From positions 309,146 to 373,145 of the forward strand of contig NZ_VCRA01000001.1 in the NCBI RefSeq assembly GCF_005938385.1: DNA of 64,000 bases. Reading direction: 5' to 3'. The position numbers and the translations under genes are program-made. The DNA comes from Paenibacillus mesophilus. Lineage in GTDB: Bacteria > Bacillota > Bacilli > Paenibacillales > NBRC-103111. This document shows positions 1 through 8,674 of this stretch, piece after piece (position 1 is the stretch's first letter; every line of letters begins with the position of its first letter). The notes under the pieces were generated by a model. The model was not told the DNA's origin. It searched no databases and was given only the letters and a program-made list of their open reading frames with translations.

Positions 1-1395
1 CGAGATCTGGCTGATTAACAGATTGTGACCGTAATTAAAAGCGAACAGCGGCGCCGGCACGCCCGTACAGACATAATCCACTCCGATAAAGGCAATATCC
101 CGCAATGCTTCGGCCGACGGCGACAAATTTCCGAACGAAATGCCGTTTAAAAAATTGCGCGGATTTTTGATCGTGCTGGCATAGATGGCAATGCCCCGGC
201 AAAACAAGGGGTTCGCCACAGGTTCATTTTCCCAGTCGATCAGCCAGGCGCCGTCATGATAACCATCCACCACATTCCCAAAACCGATCACATGGCTGGA
301 GCGCGCGATGCAAAACGCCGGACGATAGTTGTTTCGGGTCGCCGTCGCATGTTCACGATGATCGACGGCAATATTGCCGATCAACTCCACAAGTCCTCCG
401 GGATTACGCGCGATGTAAAAGGAATGCCGCCCCGCCCTTGTTACCTTGTTATGGGCAATGAGCGCCGTTCCGTCAAGATTCTCGTTTGCATACTGAATCC
501 CGTAGCCCTGCCCTCCAACCTCCCCCTGCAGATCGGAAAAATCGTTATGCGTAATTTCGCAACGCCCGATGGAGCGGCCGTTCTCGAAGCTTGCGGCCAC
601 ACCAATGATTCCCCCGCTGCCAGAGCAGTTCCGCACGACAAATTTGCCGATTGCCGCACCGCCCGCCGGGCCTACAAAAATATGCCGATCCTCAACATTC
701 ATCGACATGCGGAGCGCGGAAAAATCCTTAAACTCGATATAGTCGCAGTTTCTTGGCCGATAACCGGCGTTTGCTCCGGCAAACTCCACTTCCCGTCCGC
801 CGATTATCACTTTTCTCTCGCAATCGAATACATGCTGTCCCAACGTCACCCGGTCCGGAACAACGATCGTTTCTACATCCGATGCCAGTGCGGCGTTCAT
901 CGCAGCGCGGCAGTCGCTCTCGAATTGTCCTCCCCAATCGTAAAGGCTGCAGGCCGTTCGAATTTCCCGCTGCCAGACGCCATAATTCAGGGGCTCCGTT
1001 TCGCCTACGCCAGCCATATAATCGGAAATATTGCCGGTCCATGGCGCGGTTGGGGAAAAATAAATGCCGCCATCGTGCACGGTGCGAGGAAGCGCGGCGT
1101 TCCAGAACAGCCGCCCCCCTCCTACCGTTGTGCCCGGATGATAACCCCGAACAAGCAAATGCTGCTTGCTTTCCGAACCCATACAGCCATGCAAGCTTGA
1201 CATATCGTCAATGACCGCGACAGGGACGCAGCAGTCTGTTCCGCAGTCCCCGTCCCCGTACACCGATTCCGTAACCTGGGCGACCGAACCGCCGGCCGCC
1301 CCCGCCATAGTACCGTACAATGCCGCCGCTCCCGCCATGCCGGCAAAAGTCAATAACTTGCGGCGTGATATTCCGACAATGTCTCTATCCTTCAT
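1..1395 (-). CDS. Secreted right-handed beta-helix protein with tailspike-like N-terminus (partial, 3' end off window)
   Basis: The frame is open from an ATG at 1395 to the window edge (465 codons, no stop). GAGGAGG lies about 7 bases upstream of the ATG. The N-terminus has ISRRKLL followed by an Ala/Gly-rich hydrophobic stretch, a twin-arginine-like export signal. Residues about 60-120 carry a GGGRLFW...DGGIYFSP pattern like the collar before the helix in phage tailspikes. The rest has the short hydrophobic/Asn/Gly strands of a parallel beta-helix (for example NCSGSGGIIGV, GRCEITHNDF, NPGGLVELIGNIA). It lies 93 bases behind the beta-helix gene at 1489-3513, same strand, with no clear terminator between, so it is probably the third gene of an operon begun by the binding protein at 3544-4881. 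Polysaccharide binding or cleavage is an inference; no catalytic residues were identified. Confidence 0.8.
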   Translation of the reverse strand, partial: MKDRDIVGISRRKLLTFAGMAGAAALYGTMAGAAGGSVAQVTESVYGDGDCGTDCCVPVAVIDDMSSLHGCMGSESKQHLLVRGYHPGTTVGGGRLFWNAALPRTVHDGGIYFSPTAPWTGNISDYMAGVGETEPLNYGVWQREIRTACSLYDWGGQFESDCRAAMNAALASDVETIVVPDRVTLGQHVFDCERKVIIGGREVEFAGANAGYRPRNCDYIEFKDFSALRMSMNVEDRHIFVGPAGGAAIGKFVVRNCSGSGGIIGVAASFENGRSIGRCEITHNDFSDLQGEVGGQGYGIQYANENLDGTALIAHNKVTRAGRHSFYIARNPGGLVELIGNIAVDHREHATATRNNYRPAFCIARSSHVIGFGNVVDGYHDGAWLIDWENEPVANPLFCRGIAIYASTIKNPRNFLNGISFGNLSPSAEALRDIAFIGVDYVCTGVPAPLFAFNYGHNLLISQIS

Positions 1396-1488
1396 CGCAA
1401 TCCTCCTCAATCCGCAGACACGGGGCTGCTCCAATCCAGGCTGCGCCCGCATCGGCTGGTCTGTTGATTCCTCATCTCATCGACCGCC

Positions 1489-3513
1489 CTACGACCACGT
1501 CCCGGTCATAGATTCGATTCTCCAATTGGCAGAGTCTACTGCCGTCAATTGCAGAGTGGCGCCGTATTCGTTGGACGTATTGGCTGCCGACGATACGGCC
1601 GTTCCGGAAAGCTGCCGGATGGCGGTACCGGAGGCGGCAGCGACTGTGAAGGTCTGGTTTGCCAATTTGACAAATGCGTAGCGCATCCCCGCAACCGGCG
1701 CGGGCAATGTCAGCGTGACGGCGGAGGCCGCGCCCGCATTCGTGAACGTCTGCCCGAGCTTCTTGACGCTCAGGCCGGCGCTTGCCGTCATGGCGTTCGA
1801 GGCGTTGACGGCGGGCTCGATCCGAATGTTGTCTCCCGCCAGCTTGATCCCTTGGGCGGAGCTGTCGAAATTTTCGTCATAACGAAGCGTTCCTCTGACA
1901 AATTTGTTGTTCACGCCTACATGATAGGCGTAGGCGGCCGACGCGGAAGCGAAACGATCCGGTCCGAGCTGTACCGAAGTGGTCAGCAGCGTGGACGGCA
2001 CAATATCTACATGCCGGTCTCCCGGTCCGGCTACTGTAAACTCGTTCGAACTCCCGGTCGCGATCCCCCCGACGATTTGCATCGGGATCGCCGCGCGTAT
2101 GTTATTGCCGGATATTTCAACATAGCCGCCGTAGCTTAGTAACCCTACCGGCGAAATATAGTTGATCCGGTTGCCCTCGAACACCCCCCTGCCCAACAGC
2201 TTGGCGCCGAGCTGGGTCGGGGACTGCTGATCGGTCGCGCCGACAAACAGGTTCCCCGCGATCAAATAGCCGTCCGCGTATATATCGATCGCGTACTGCG
2301 GCGGAATGCGAATCGGATCGAAGCAGTTGTCGAGCAGCACGAGGCCGATGCTCCCGCCATTGTCGTACTTGATCGCGCCCTCCGTAAAATCGTAGAAGAA
2401 GCAGCTGCTTACGCTTAGCCCGTTGCAGCGCAGCGTCTGATGATGCGGCACATGAATGCCCTTGACCGCATTATTGAACGTGCAGCGCTCCACGATCACA
2501 TTTTCGGTTTGCGTCGCTTTGAGCAATGAAGCGGCGGTCCGCACGGACTGCGCGGCGTTTAGGGAGGCATCTCCGAACGTGCAACGGTAAAAACAGGCGG
2601 CAACGCACTGATCGATGAAAACAAGATCGCCGGTGAAAGACGAGTTCGTATACTCGAGAGAAAGATCGTCGACCTGAAAATTTCTCGCGCCGTTCGTCTG
2701 CAGATGAATCGCGGCCGCTCCGCTCCCCGTATAGCGAATGGCGGAAGTCGGCTTCGTGGCGTTCTGCCCGTGCCGGGAGCCGGCTCCGCGAAAATTCATA
2801 TTATTGATATCGTTGATATAAATCGTCTGGCCGAAGCAATAATGGCCGGCCGGGAAATAAACGACGCCTCCCGTGTATACATCGACGGTCACGTTCGACC
2901 CTGCTCCGGTCAATATCGTCAACGGCGTCCCTGCCTTGAACGAGTCGATAGCCGCACGAATCGCGGAATAATCGTCCGTGATACCGTCCCCTTTCGCTCC
3001 GAACCACTTGACGTTCACTTCGCCTTTATCGAAAACGCGCTTGAACCGGGCACCCGAAGCGGACACGAGAATAGTCCCCGTATTGTCGGGCGAGGCCGTA
3101 TCCGCCGGGTCGTAAATAAACATGCCCTCCTGGCCCGGATCGGATATGAAATAGACCGCATCGGCGGTCGGACTCGAACAAGCCCTCAGCCCGGCTATCG
3201 TCGTCCTGAGACAGCCGCCTGTCCCGCAGCCTCCGTATACCGCCGCCGCAACTACGCCGCTTGCCGGTCCCGCTACAGCGCCGCTCACCGGTCCCGTAAA
3301 TGCGCCGTACAATGCCGCCGCAGCCCCAGCCATGCCTGCGGAAGCGAGCAGCTTGCGGCGGGTCAGACCGGCCTTGCCGTCGGCACCGGCGGCCGGTATC
3401 CGGCTCGACCCGCTTTGCTCCTGTTCCTGCCCGTATTCCTGCATTTCCTGGCGCCCGCGCCGCTTCTCGGCTTCATGCCCCGCATATCGACCTTTCTTCT
3501 TCCCGTCCTCCAT
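1489..3513 (-). CDS. Secreted right-handed beta-helix (pectate-lyase-like superfamily) protein
   Basis: 674 residues; ATG at 3513 with AAGGAGG 8 bases upstream. An unusually long charged N-terminal arm (about 50 residues) precedes TRRKLLASAGMAG, a twin-arginine-like signal. Residues about 105-160 contain a module shared with other beta-helix proteins of this window (GQEGMFIYDPADT, DNTGTILVSASGARFKR). It is followed by VKWFGAKGDGITDD, the usual entry to the pectate-lyase-3 type beta-helix, then about 350 residues of helix rungs and a beta-rich C-terminal domain ending in GTWS. The gene follows the substrate-binding gene at 3544-4881 by 30 bases and is likely co-transcribed with it. The family includes pectate lyases, GH28-like hydrolases and tailspikes; the actual polysaccharide cannot be read from sequence. 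Confidence 0.87.
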   Translation of the reverse strand: MEDGKKKGRYAGHEAEKRRGRQEMQEYGQEQEQSGSSRIPAAGADGKAGLTRRKLLASAGMAGAAAALYGAFTGPVSGAVAGPASGVVAAAVYGGCGTGGCLRTTIAGLRACSSPTADAVYFISDPGQEGMFIYDPADTASPDNTGTILVSASGARFKRVFDKGEVNVKWFGAKGDGITDDYSAIRAAIDSFKAGTPLTILTGAGSNVTVDVYTGGVVYFPAGHYCFGQTIYINDINNMNFRGAGSRHGQNATKPTSAIRYTGSGAAAIHLQTNGARNFQVDDLSLEYTNSSFTGDLVFIDQCVAACFYRCTFGDASLNAAQSVRTAASLLKATQTENVIVERCTFNNAVKGIHVPHHQTLRCNGLSVSSCFFYDFTEGAIKYDNGGSIGLVLLDNCFDPIRIPPQYAIDIYADGYLIAGNLFVGATDQQSPTQLGAKLLGRGVFEGNRINYISPVGLLSYGGYVEISGNNIRAAIPMQIVGGIATGSSNEFTVAGPGDRHVDIVPSTLLTTSVQLGPDRFASASAAYAYHVGVNNKFVRGTLRYDENFDSSAQGIKLAGDNIRIEPAVNASNAMTASAGLSVKKLGQTFTNAGAASAVTLTLPAPVAGMRYAFVKLANQTFTVAAASGTAIRQLSGTAVSSAANTSNEYGATLQLTAVDSANWRIESMTGTWS

Positions 3514-3543
3514 GGCGATTCCTCCTTGATCGAGTGTACCGTT

Positions 3544-4881
3544 TTACTTCTTCAGCTTCTCGTCAATCGCTTTATTCGCCTTCTCCTCGGCATTGCGCAA
3601 GGCGGTGTTCATGTCGGCCGTACCATTCAGCACATTGTTGCCGGCGGCGATCATCTCCAGAAGCACAACCCGGTTGAACCGGTTCGTATATGGCAGATCG
3701 GCCATCTTGTGCTTGTACACGGCAGCCGTGTTTCTGCCTTTCAAAATGCCGAGCTTCGTGCCGAACGCCTGCTGCGCGTCCTTGTCAAGCAGCACGGGCA
3801 TTTTCCCGTTTTCCGACAGGAGCGTCTGAACTTCCTTCGAGGACATCAAATGCGCGATCGCCGCGATGGCCTGCTCCTTATGCTTGCTTGATTTCGACAC
3901 CATGAAATAAAGAGGCTTGTTCGAACCGGCAACGCCGGGCTTCTCCTTCGATTGCGGCAACGAGGCAACGTCCCAGTTGATTTTTTGCCCTTTCTGCTCC
4001 GCCCCGTCCAGCAGATTGACCATAATGTTGAAGCTTTGCATAACCGACGCCAGCGTCTGCTTCTGATAAAAATCTTCGTTCGTCAGCTTCGTATTTCCCG
4101 GAATGGCATTGATTTCTTGCAGCAAGGAAAGCGATTTTTTCCATTCGTCGGTTTGGAACGAAGCTCTGTCCGTCTTCGGATCGAACAGCGACAGTCCCCA
4201 CTGGCTGCCAGTCATCAGCAGATTGATCGTGCGGAAAGCCGAATACTGAATGCCGCCGTCGGTGCGGGACAGCCGCTTGAACAGCGTTATCGCCTCATCC
4301 CACGTCACGGTGTCGGTCGGATAAGGAAGACCGAATTTGTCGAACAAGTCTTTGTTATAAAACCACATCATCCGGTCCGAATAGACGGGGAGGGCCAGCA
4401 GCTCGCCGCTTTTCGCTATCGCTCTCCCCCCATCGAGCACCTGGGCGTCCACCCGCTTCAGATCGACGGCCAATTTGCCCATGTAAGCGCTTAAATCGAG
4501 CGGAAAATCGTACTCGAGCAATCCGGCCAAATTCGGATGATCCGTAAAGACGACATCGGGCGCGTTCCCGGTCGCCGTCAAGTTTTCCAGCGTATTGGCC
4601 GTACCCTTCGTAAAGTCCACATATTCGAGCGTAATGAACGGATATTTTTTGCGGACCGGCTCGGCAAAGTATTTGTCAAACTCCGCTTGCTGGAATGCCG
4701 TATTCCAATTGTTCACCCGGATCGTGACCGGTTCGGTGCTCATCGGCTTTGCCGTCTGCGCGTCTCCCTTCTTGCCCGTGTCCGCCGTTGTGGTGCTTGT
4801 GCCGGACGTTCCCGAGCAGCCGATCAGCATGGCGCTCATCGCCGCCACAGCCGCCCCTATGACCCAGAAACTCGCTTTCAT
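3544..4881 (-). CDS. ABC transporter extracellular sugar-binding lipoprotein
   Basis: 445 residues; ATG at 4881 with GAAGGGG upstream. Signal peptide and lipobox end in LIGC at residues 19-22, so the mature protein should be lipid-anchored outside the membrane. Features of family 1 solute-binding proteins (COG1653) follow: VTIRVNNWN near residue 50, APDVVFTDHPN, MMWFYNKDLFDKFGLPYP, TWDEAITLFKRLS, and a long helical C-terminus (ALRNAEEKANKAIDEKLKK). No permease or ATPase gene is nearby, so partner subunits must be elsewhere or the protein may have another role. It heads an apparent operon with two beta-helix genes downstream (gaps 30 and 93 bases). A divergent AraC gene starts at 5166 and is the likely regulator. 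Confidence 0.9.
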   Translation of the reverse strand: MKASFWVIGAAVAAMSAMLIGCSGTSGTSTTTADTGKKGDAQTAKPMSTEPVTIRVNNWNTAFQQAEFDKYFAEPVRKKYPFITLEYVDFTKGTANTLENLTATGNAPDVVFTDHPNLAGLLEYDFPLDLSAYMGKLAVDLKRVDAQVLDGGRAIAKSGELLALPVYSDRMMWFYNKDLFDKFGLPYPTDTVTWDEAITLFKRLSRTDGGIQYSAFRTINLLMTGSQWGLSLFDPKTDRASFQTDEWKKSLSLLQEINAIPGNTKLTNEDFYQKQTLASVMQSFNIMVNLLDGAEQKGQKINWDVASLPQSKEKPGVAGSNKPLYFMVSKSSKHKEQAIAAIAHLMSSKEVQTLLSENGKMPVLLDKDAQQAFGTKLGILKGRNTAAVYKHKMADLPYTNRFNRVVLLEMIAAGNNVLNGTADMNTALRNAEEKANKAIDEKLKK

Positions 4882-5165
4882 GTTTCGCCCCTTCTTCCTA
4901 TTTATAAATGTGAGTAAAGCGCCGACGGCCGGCCGCCGGATGCTCTATACTTATAGCCTACACGCGTCCGCCGGCGAATTCTTGGGGATTCCCCCGCAAA
5001 AATTGGTCGAATTAGCTTCCGCTACTATTTCATGTGATCCTCGAGCAGGAACCGGACCTCGATATGACCGAGCGCTGTTCCAGAGCGATCGCAAGCAGTT
5101 CTAGTTCACATTAGGCTTGAACTTGTACTCGCCTTTCTTTTAGAATGGAACCGGGAGGGATATCC

Positions 5166-6059
5166 ATGGTGCTGTATTCCAAAAGCTTGTGTCTGGAAAG
5201 CGAGCATTTTCCATTTCGCGCCTTCCTGTACTCCACGTCGCCGCAGCGGCCGAAGACAGTCCATCATCACGACTTCATCGAGCTGGTGTACGTGGCCAAA
5301 GGGCGCGGCGAGCATCTGTACAAAGGCTCCGCGTATCCGATATCCGAAGGCGACATCTTCGTCATTCCGCCATTTGTCCCGCACGACTACAACGTGATCG
5401 GCGACGATCCGCTGGACGTGTACAACGTCATCTTTCTTCCGTCCTTTTTGACCTCCGAATTGCAAGCGCTATCAAACGTAACGCCGTTTTTCAACTTTTT
5501 TTATGTCGAGCCGTTTTTTCGCCAGTCGCTGGAATTCGAGTCCCATCTGAAGCTGTCCGTACTGGAAGGACAGGAAATTCGGCAGCGTCTGGAGCGCATC
5601 GTCGGAGAATTCGACTCCAAGTCGCTCGGTTACCGGATCTCGATCAAAGCGCTGCTGATCGAAATGCTCGTCTGGCTCAGCCGCCGGTACGAGGAGCGTC
5701 TGATCGTTCCGCCGACCCATGCGAGCCCGTCCAAGGCGATTCAGGCTGCCTGCACGTTTATCGAGTATCATTACGACCAGGACATCAGTCTGGACCATAT
5801 TTGCCACGTCTGCGGGATGAGCCAGTCCAGCTTTATCGAGAAGTTCAAGAAAACGGTAGGCAAAACGTTCATCGATTACCGCAACGAGGTGCGGGTGCGC
5901 TCCTCGCTTAAGCTCCTGCGTGAAACCGATCACAAAATGATCGCGATCGCCGAAACGGTCGGCATTCACGATCTGAGCCACTACTACAAGCTGTTCAAAA
6001 AGCATATCGGCATGACGCCCCGAGAATACCGGCTCAAATACAGCGGACGGCCCGAATAA
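5166..6059 (+). CDS. AraC-family transcriptional regulator with cupin sensor
   Basis: 297 residues from the ATG at 5166, preferred over an in-frame ATG at 5145 because GGGAGGGA sits 5-8 bases upstream. The N-terminal half is a cupin sensor (HHHDFIELVYVAKGRGEH, GDIFVIPPFVPHDY). The C-terminal 100 residues carry two helix-turn-helix units (ISLDHICHVCGMSQSSFIEKF and IAIAETVGIHDLSHYYKLFKK, then GMTPREYR). It is divergent from the binding-protein/beta-helix operon at 4881-1; 284 bases separate the two starts, so control of that operon is the obvious guess. A dispersed repeat begins exactly at its stop codon. Confidence 0.9.
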   Translation: MVLYSKSLCLESEHFPFRAFLYSTSPQRPKTVHHHDFIELVYVAKGRGEHLYKGSAYPISEGDIFVIPPFVPHDYNVIGDDPLDVYNVIFLPSFLTSELQALSNVTPFFNFFYVEPFFRQSLEFESHLKLSVLEGQEIRQRLERIVGEFDSKSLGYRISIKALLIEMLVWLSRRYEERLIVPPTHASPSKAIQAACTFIEYHYDQDISLDHICHVCGMSQSSFIEKFKKTVGKTFIDYRNEVRVRSSLKLLRETDHKMIAIAETVGIHDLSHYYKLFKKHIGMTPREYRLKYSGRPE

Positions 6060-6191
6060 GAAAAGCTTTTGATCGAAGCGTTTTCGATGATGTACATTCG
6101 TGGTTTAGCGGTAGCTTATTCTTGGTAAGGAAAGTCTCTCTTCGCTTTAGTGCTTTAGCGAAGTTAAACTTTCCTTATCGTTAAGAAAAAC
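6057..6191. repeat. Interspersed palindromic repeat, copy 1 (variant B' plus hairpin A)
   Basis: This stretch is about 90% identical by eye to 6548-6682. It starts with AAGAAAAGCTT, ends a first module at TTCTTGG, and continues into a palindrome at 6126-6177 whose arms are TAAGGAAAGT and ACTTTCCTTA with inner arms CTTCGCT and AGCGAAG. It begins at the TAA stop of the AraC gene. A further AAGAAAAAC start follows at 6183. Confidence 0.8.
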
Positions 6192-6547
6192 CGTCCGGAC
6201 GGTCATGCAAACCAAACGTTAGTGCGTTGGGAGTGTTGGGAGTGGGGCTATTTCGTAATGACTTCTACTCCGGCCCTTTCGTCATTCAATGAACCAAATT
6301 TGTTTATTAGTGAACTTCTCTGCGTTATTTGGCTCCACTTCTCGGTAATTGGAGGAACAATGAACCTAGAGTAACTATTACTGAACTTAAGTTTGGTAAT
6401 AGTAAAATTTGGTTCGTTCTTTGCATTATTCGACCATCTGGTAAGCGAATAGCGCAATAGTGTTCAGTAATAGTGTAGTTTGATTCGTTCCAGCCAAGGG
6501 TTACCGTTCGCTTTAGTTCGGTAAAGAACTTAAACATTCTGATCTAT
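6192..6547. other. AT-rich foldback region, no gene supported
   Basis: This intergenic stretch is much more AT-rich than its surroundings. It contains an imperfect 27-base inverted repeat (6291-6317 against 6389-6415, 21 of 27 positions complementary, outer 11 perfect: GAACCAAATTT). It also has a perfect 13-base inverted repeat (ACTATTACTGAAC at 6374-6386 against 6462-6474). Short open frames on the minus strand lack a ribosome binding site and any recognisable motif. Confidence 0.6.
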
Positions 6548-6713
6548 TAAGAAAAGCTTCTGATCGAAGCCTTCTCGATGATGTGCATTCGTGTTTTAGC
6601 GGTAGCTTATTCTTGGTAAGGAAAGTCTCTTTTCGCTTTATTGCTTTAGCGAACTTAAACTTTCCTTATCGATAAGAAAAACGTCTATCGACGTATTTCA
6701 ACGATGAGCGACC
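6548..6713. repeat. Interspersed palindromic repeat, copy 2
   Basis: Second copy of the 6057 repeat, including hairpin A at 6617-6668 (same TAAGGAAAGT/ACTTTCCTTA arms). It is followed by a truncated B module at 6674-6713 starting AAGAAAAACGTCTATCGACG, the same start as the complete B modules at 27214-27276 and 33863-33925. Confidence 0.8.
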
Positions 6714-6800
6714 ACTACTCTCACCCAAAAAGTGACGCTATCCTTCGAAGACTACGCCAGGTATTGTTCGGGAATCCCGAACACCCGAACTATTTCTTGG

Positions 6801-6853
6801 TGAGGAAAGTTTAACTTCGCTCTAACCCTTTAGCGAATTTTAAACTTTCCTTA
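6801..6853. repeat. Interspersed palindromic repeat, hairpin A only (copy 3)
   Basis: Arms TGAGGAAAGTTTAA (6801-6814) and TTAAACTTTCCTTA (6840-6853) enclose TTCGCT and AGCGAA. It is the same hairpin as copies 1 and 2 without a recognisable B module. Confidence 0.75.
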
Positions 6854-6860
6854 TCGTTAA

Positions 6861-6893
6861 AAAACGCCGCGACCGTTTAGGTCATGGCGTTTT
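6861..6893 (-). terminator. Rho-independent terminator of the Hsp20 gene
   Basis: Arms AAAACGCC and GGCGTTTT with an inner GACC/GGTC pair. Runs of A on the left give a U tract for minus-strand transcription 29 bases after the hsp20 stop. Confidence 0.75.
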
Positions 6894-6921
6894 CGGCGAT
6901 ATTCGCGGCCTAGCGGGCCGC

Positions 6922-7359
6922 TTAGTGGAACTCGATATCGATCTGCTTCTTCGGCGGCGGCTGCAGCTTCCGCATGCGGATTTCCAGCACGCCGTTCTTG
7001 TAGCTCGCCTTCACTCCGTCCTCGTCGACGGCGGAAGGCAGCGCGACCGAACGCTGGAACCGACCGAAATAACGCTCCCGCTGGTGCATCTGTTCTTCCT
7101 TTACTTCATGCGTCCGGTTGATCGTGCCGGCGATCGTGAGCACATTGGACTGCACATCGATCTGCACGTCCTCCTTCTTCTCGAGACCCGGCAAATCGCA
7201 CGTGGCCACGACTTCGTCGGCCGTCTCGTGAACGTCGATCCGGTGTGCGCCAAACTGCTGCTCCCCGCGTACGAATGCGGGAAAATCATTGAACATACGG
7301 TCGAAATCTCGTTTCCATCCTTCCATATTGCGGAAAGGCTCGAATGGAATCAAAGCCAT
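6922..7359 (-). CDS. Hsp20/alpha-crystallin family small heat-shock protein
   Basis: 145 residues from the ATG at 7359, which has AAGGAGG 9 bases upstream; an in-frame ATG at 7392 has none. It is an ATP-independent chaperone that holds unfolding proteins. The alpha-crystallin domain spans about residues 40-135: IDVHETADEVVATCDLPGLEKKEDVQ at its start and the diagnostic NGVLEIRMRK near the end. The short C-terminal tail (KKQIDIEFH) contains an I-x-I-like anchoring motif. It is a single gene with its own terminator at 6861-6893. No CIRCE-like operator was seen upstream. Confidence 0.93.
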   Translation of the reverse strand: MALIPFEPFRNMEGWKRDFDRMFNDFPAFVRGEQQFGAHRIDVHETADEVVATCDLPGLEKKEDVQIDVQSNVLTIAGTINRTHEVKEEQMHQRERYFGRFQRSVALPSAVDEDGVKASYKNGVLEIRMRKLQPPPKKQIDIEFH

Positions 7360-7436
7360 GATCGGCAACCTCCTTACAGTTGGGTCGTTCATGAATAGAT
7401 TTCCATTCTGACCGGAGTGCTATTCACGATTTGCCA

Positions 7437-8387
7437 CTATGGCTCCATATGCCCCGGAGCGCAGCGGTGAGTCAAAGCCCGGCTGAAATACTCGTCCAGC
7501 AGCTCTAACTTATATTCATCGATCACATGCCGTACCGAAAATTCGTCCGTTTCGCTGGAAATGAGCACGGAGCCGAGCAGACCCGGATCATGGATCTTCA
7601 CCTTCGCGCCGTACTTTTGCTTGATCGCGGCAAAATGCCTTCCGTTCTCGTCGATATGAAAGACCGCGCTGTCCAGGTTGACCGTCGCGGTAATATACGG
7701 ATAGTAATTCGTGCTCTGAGCTACCGTTTCTCCAAGCGGCGAAATAATGGAACAAGGCAGTCCTGCAATCGATCCGACAAAATGCGAGCGGCACGAATAC
7801 GCCCAATAATTTTGCATAAGTGCGCCATGATACATCGACGGGAAGACGATCAAGTCGGGTTTTTCCTTCACGTATTTCAGCCGCAGCTCGTCGAAGTTCA
7901 GGTCGAAGCAGATGGCGAAGCCGACCCGGCCGAAATCGCATTCGAATACCGGCGCGTCTTTGCCGTACAAAATGCCGTTTGCGTCATACTCGGCCGGCAC
8001 CAGATGATTTTTGTGATAAATCCCGGCCACCTTCCCTTGCCGGTCGATCAACTGCGCTGTATTGCGCCAACTGCCATCCTCGGCCTGCATATGGCTCGGG
8101 TACACGATATAGCAGCCGTGCCGGGCGGCGACTTCCGAGAAAAAGTCGCGGATCCGATTGCCCCGCACCCGGTAATACTCCATCCGCTGTTCTTTCGGAT
8201 AATGCATCTTGCTCGGTCTGTCGCACGCTTCCGGCATGACGATCAAATCGGGCTTGTCGGGCAGCACGAAGTTCAGCATCCGGTTCCAATGCGCGATCAT
8301 CTTCCCGACGGCTTCCTCCGCGGGGACGCTTGCTTCGATTACGCATGGGGCCGGACCCAGACTGCTTATTTTCACATAGTTGGCCAT
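7437..8387 (-). CDS. Carbon-nitrogen hydrolase (nitrilase superfamily amidase)
   Basis: 316 residues from the ATG at 8387, chosen over the in-frame ATG at 8522 because GAAGGAG lies 9 bases upstream. The catalytic triad of the superfamily is visible: Glu in LIVMPEACDRP (near residue 52), Lys in YHKNHLVP (near 133), Cys in GFAICFDLNFDEL (near 168). It hydrolyses a non-peptide C-N bond in the cytosol; which amide or N-carbamoyl substrate is unknown. It is divergent from the GntR-solute-binding fusion at 8675, with 287 bases between that hold a minus-strand TATAAT and a cre-like sequence. Confidence 0.88.
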   Translation of the reverse strand: MANYVKISSLGPAPCVIEASVPAEEAVGKMIAHWNRMLNFVLPDKPDLIVMPEACDRPSKMHYPKEQRMEYYRVRGNRIRDFFSEVAARHGCYIVYPSHMQAEDGSWRNTAQLIDRQGKVAGIYHKNHLVPAEYDANGILYGKDAPVFECDFGRVGFAICFDLNFDELRLKYVKEKPDLIVFPSMYHGALMQNYWAYSCRSHFVGSIAGLPCSIISPLGETVAQSTNYYPYITATVNLDSAVFHIDENGRHFAAIKQKYGAKVKIHDPGLLGSVLISSETDEFSVRHVIDEYKLELLDEYFSRALTHRCAPGHMEP

Positions 8388-8453
8388 TCCGCTCACTCCT
8401 TCACTATAAGTCCGGTGAATAACCCGCTTACTTGCCCTTCCGATTGAACCTCT

Positions 8454-8467
8454 CAAGCGCTTTCCGC
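8454..8467. promoter_or_regulatory. cre-like/AGCGCTTTC site between divergent genes
   Basis: The sequence contains AGCGCTTTC at 8456-8464, the same nine bases that form the inverted repeat at 13674-13703. It resembles a CcpA cre site, but could equally be the operator of the neighbouring GntR-type regulator. A TATAAT for the minus-strand gene lies just upstream of it in that reading direction. Confidence 0.4.
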
Positions 8468-8674
8468 TTGGTATTTTGTTGGTATGAAATTGATTATAAT
8501 TCCATGCTTTAACCGCCGTCAATACATTTCGAGACCGCTGTTTACGTGTCGAAGGGCTTCATCCCATGACATCGAATCCAAAATAATCTATAATAATTGA
8601 ACAACACTTTCCAAACCAATCGTATACCAAAACCTCCTCAATACATACGACACTTGGACATTCGGAGGACCGTC

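Noticed and set aside
4976..5017. Similarity of AATTGGTCGAATTAGC upstream of the 4881 operon to the element at the amidohydrolase promoters
   Set aside because: Only about 10 of 16 bases match, the first block is absent and the spacing to the -10 differs by about 5 bases.
6248..6537. Two minus-strand open frames of about 70 codons
   Set aside because: They lie in AT-rich foldback DNA with inverted repeats; no start sites or motifs.
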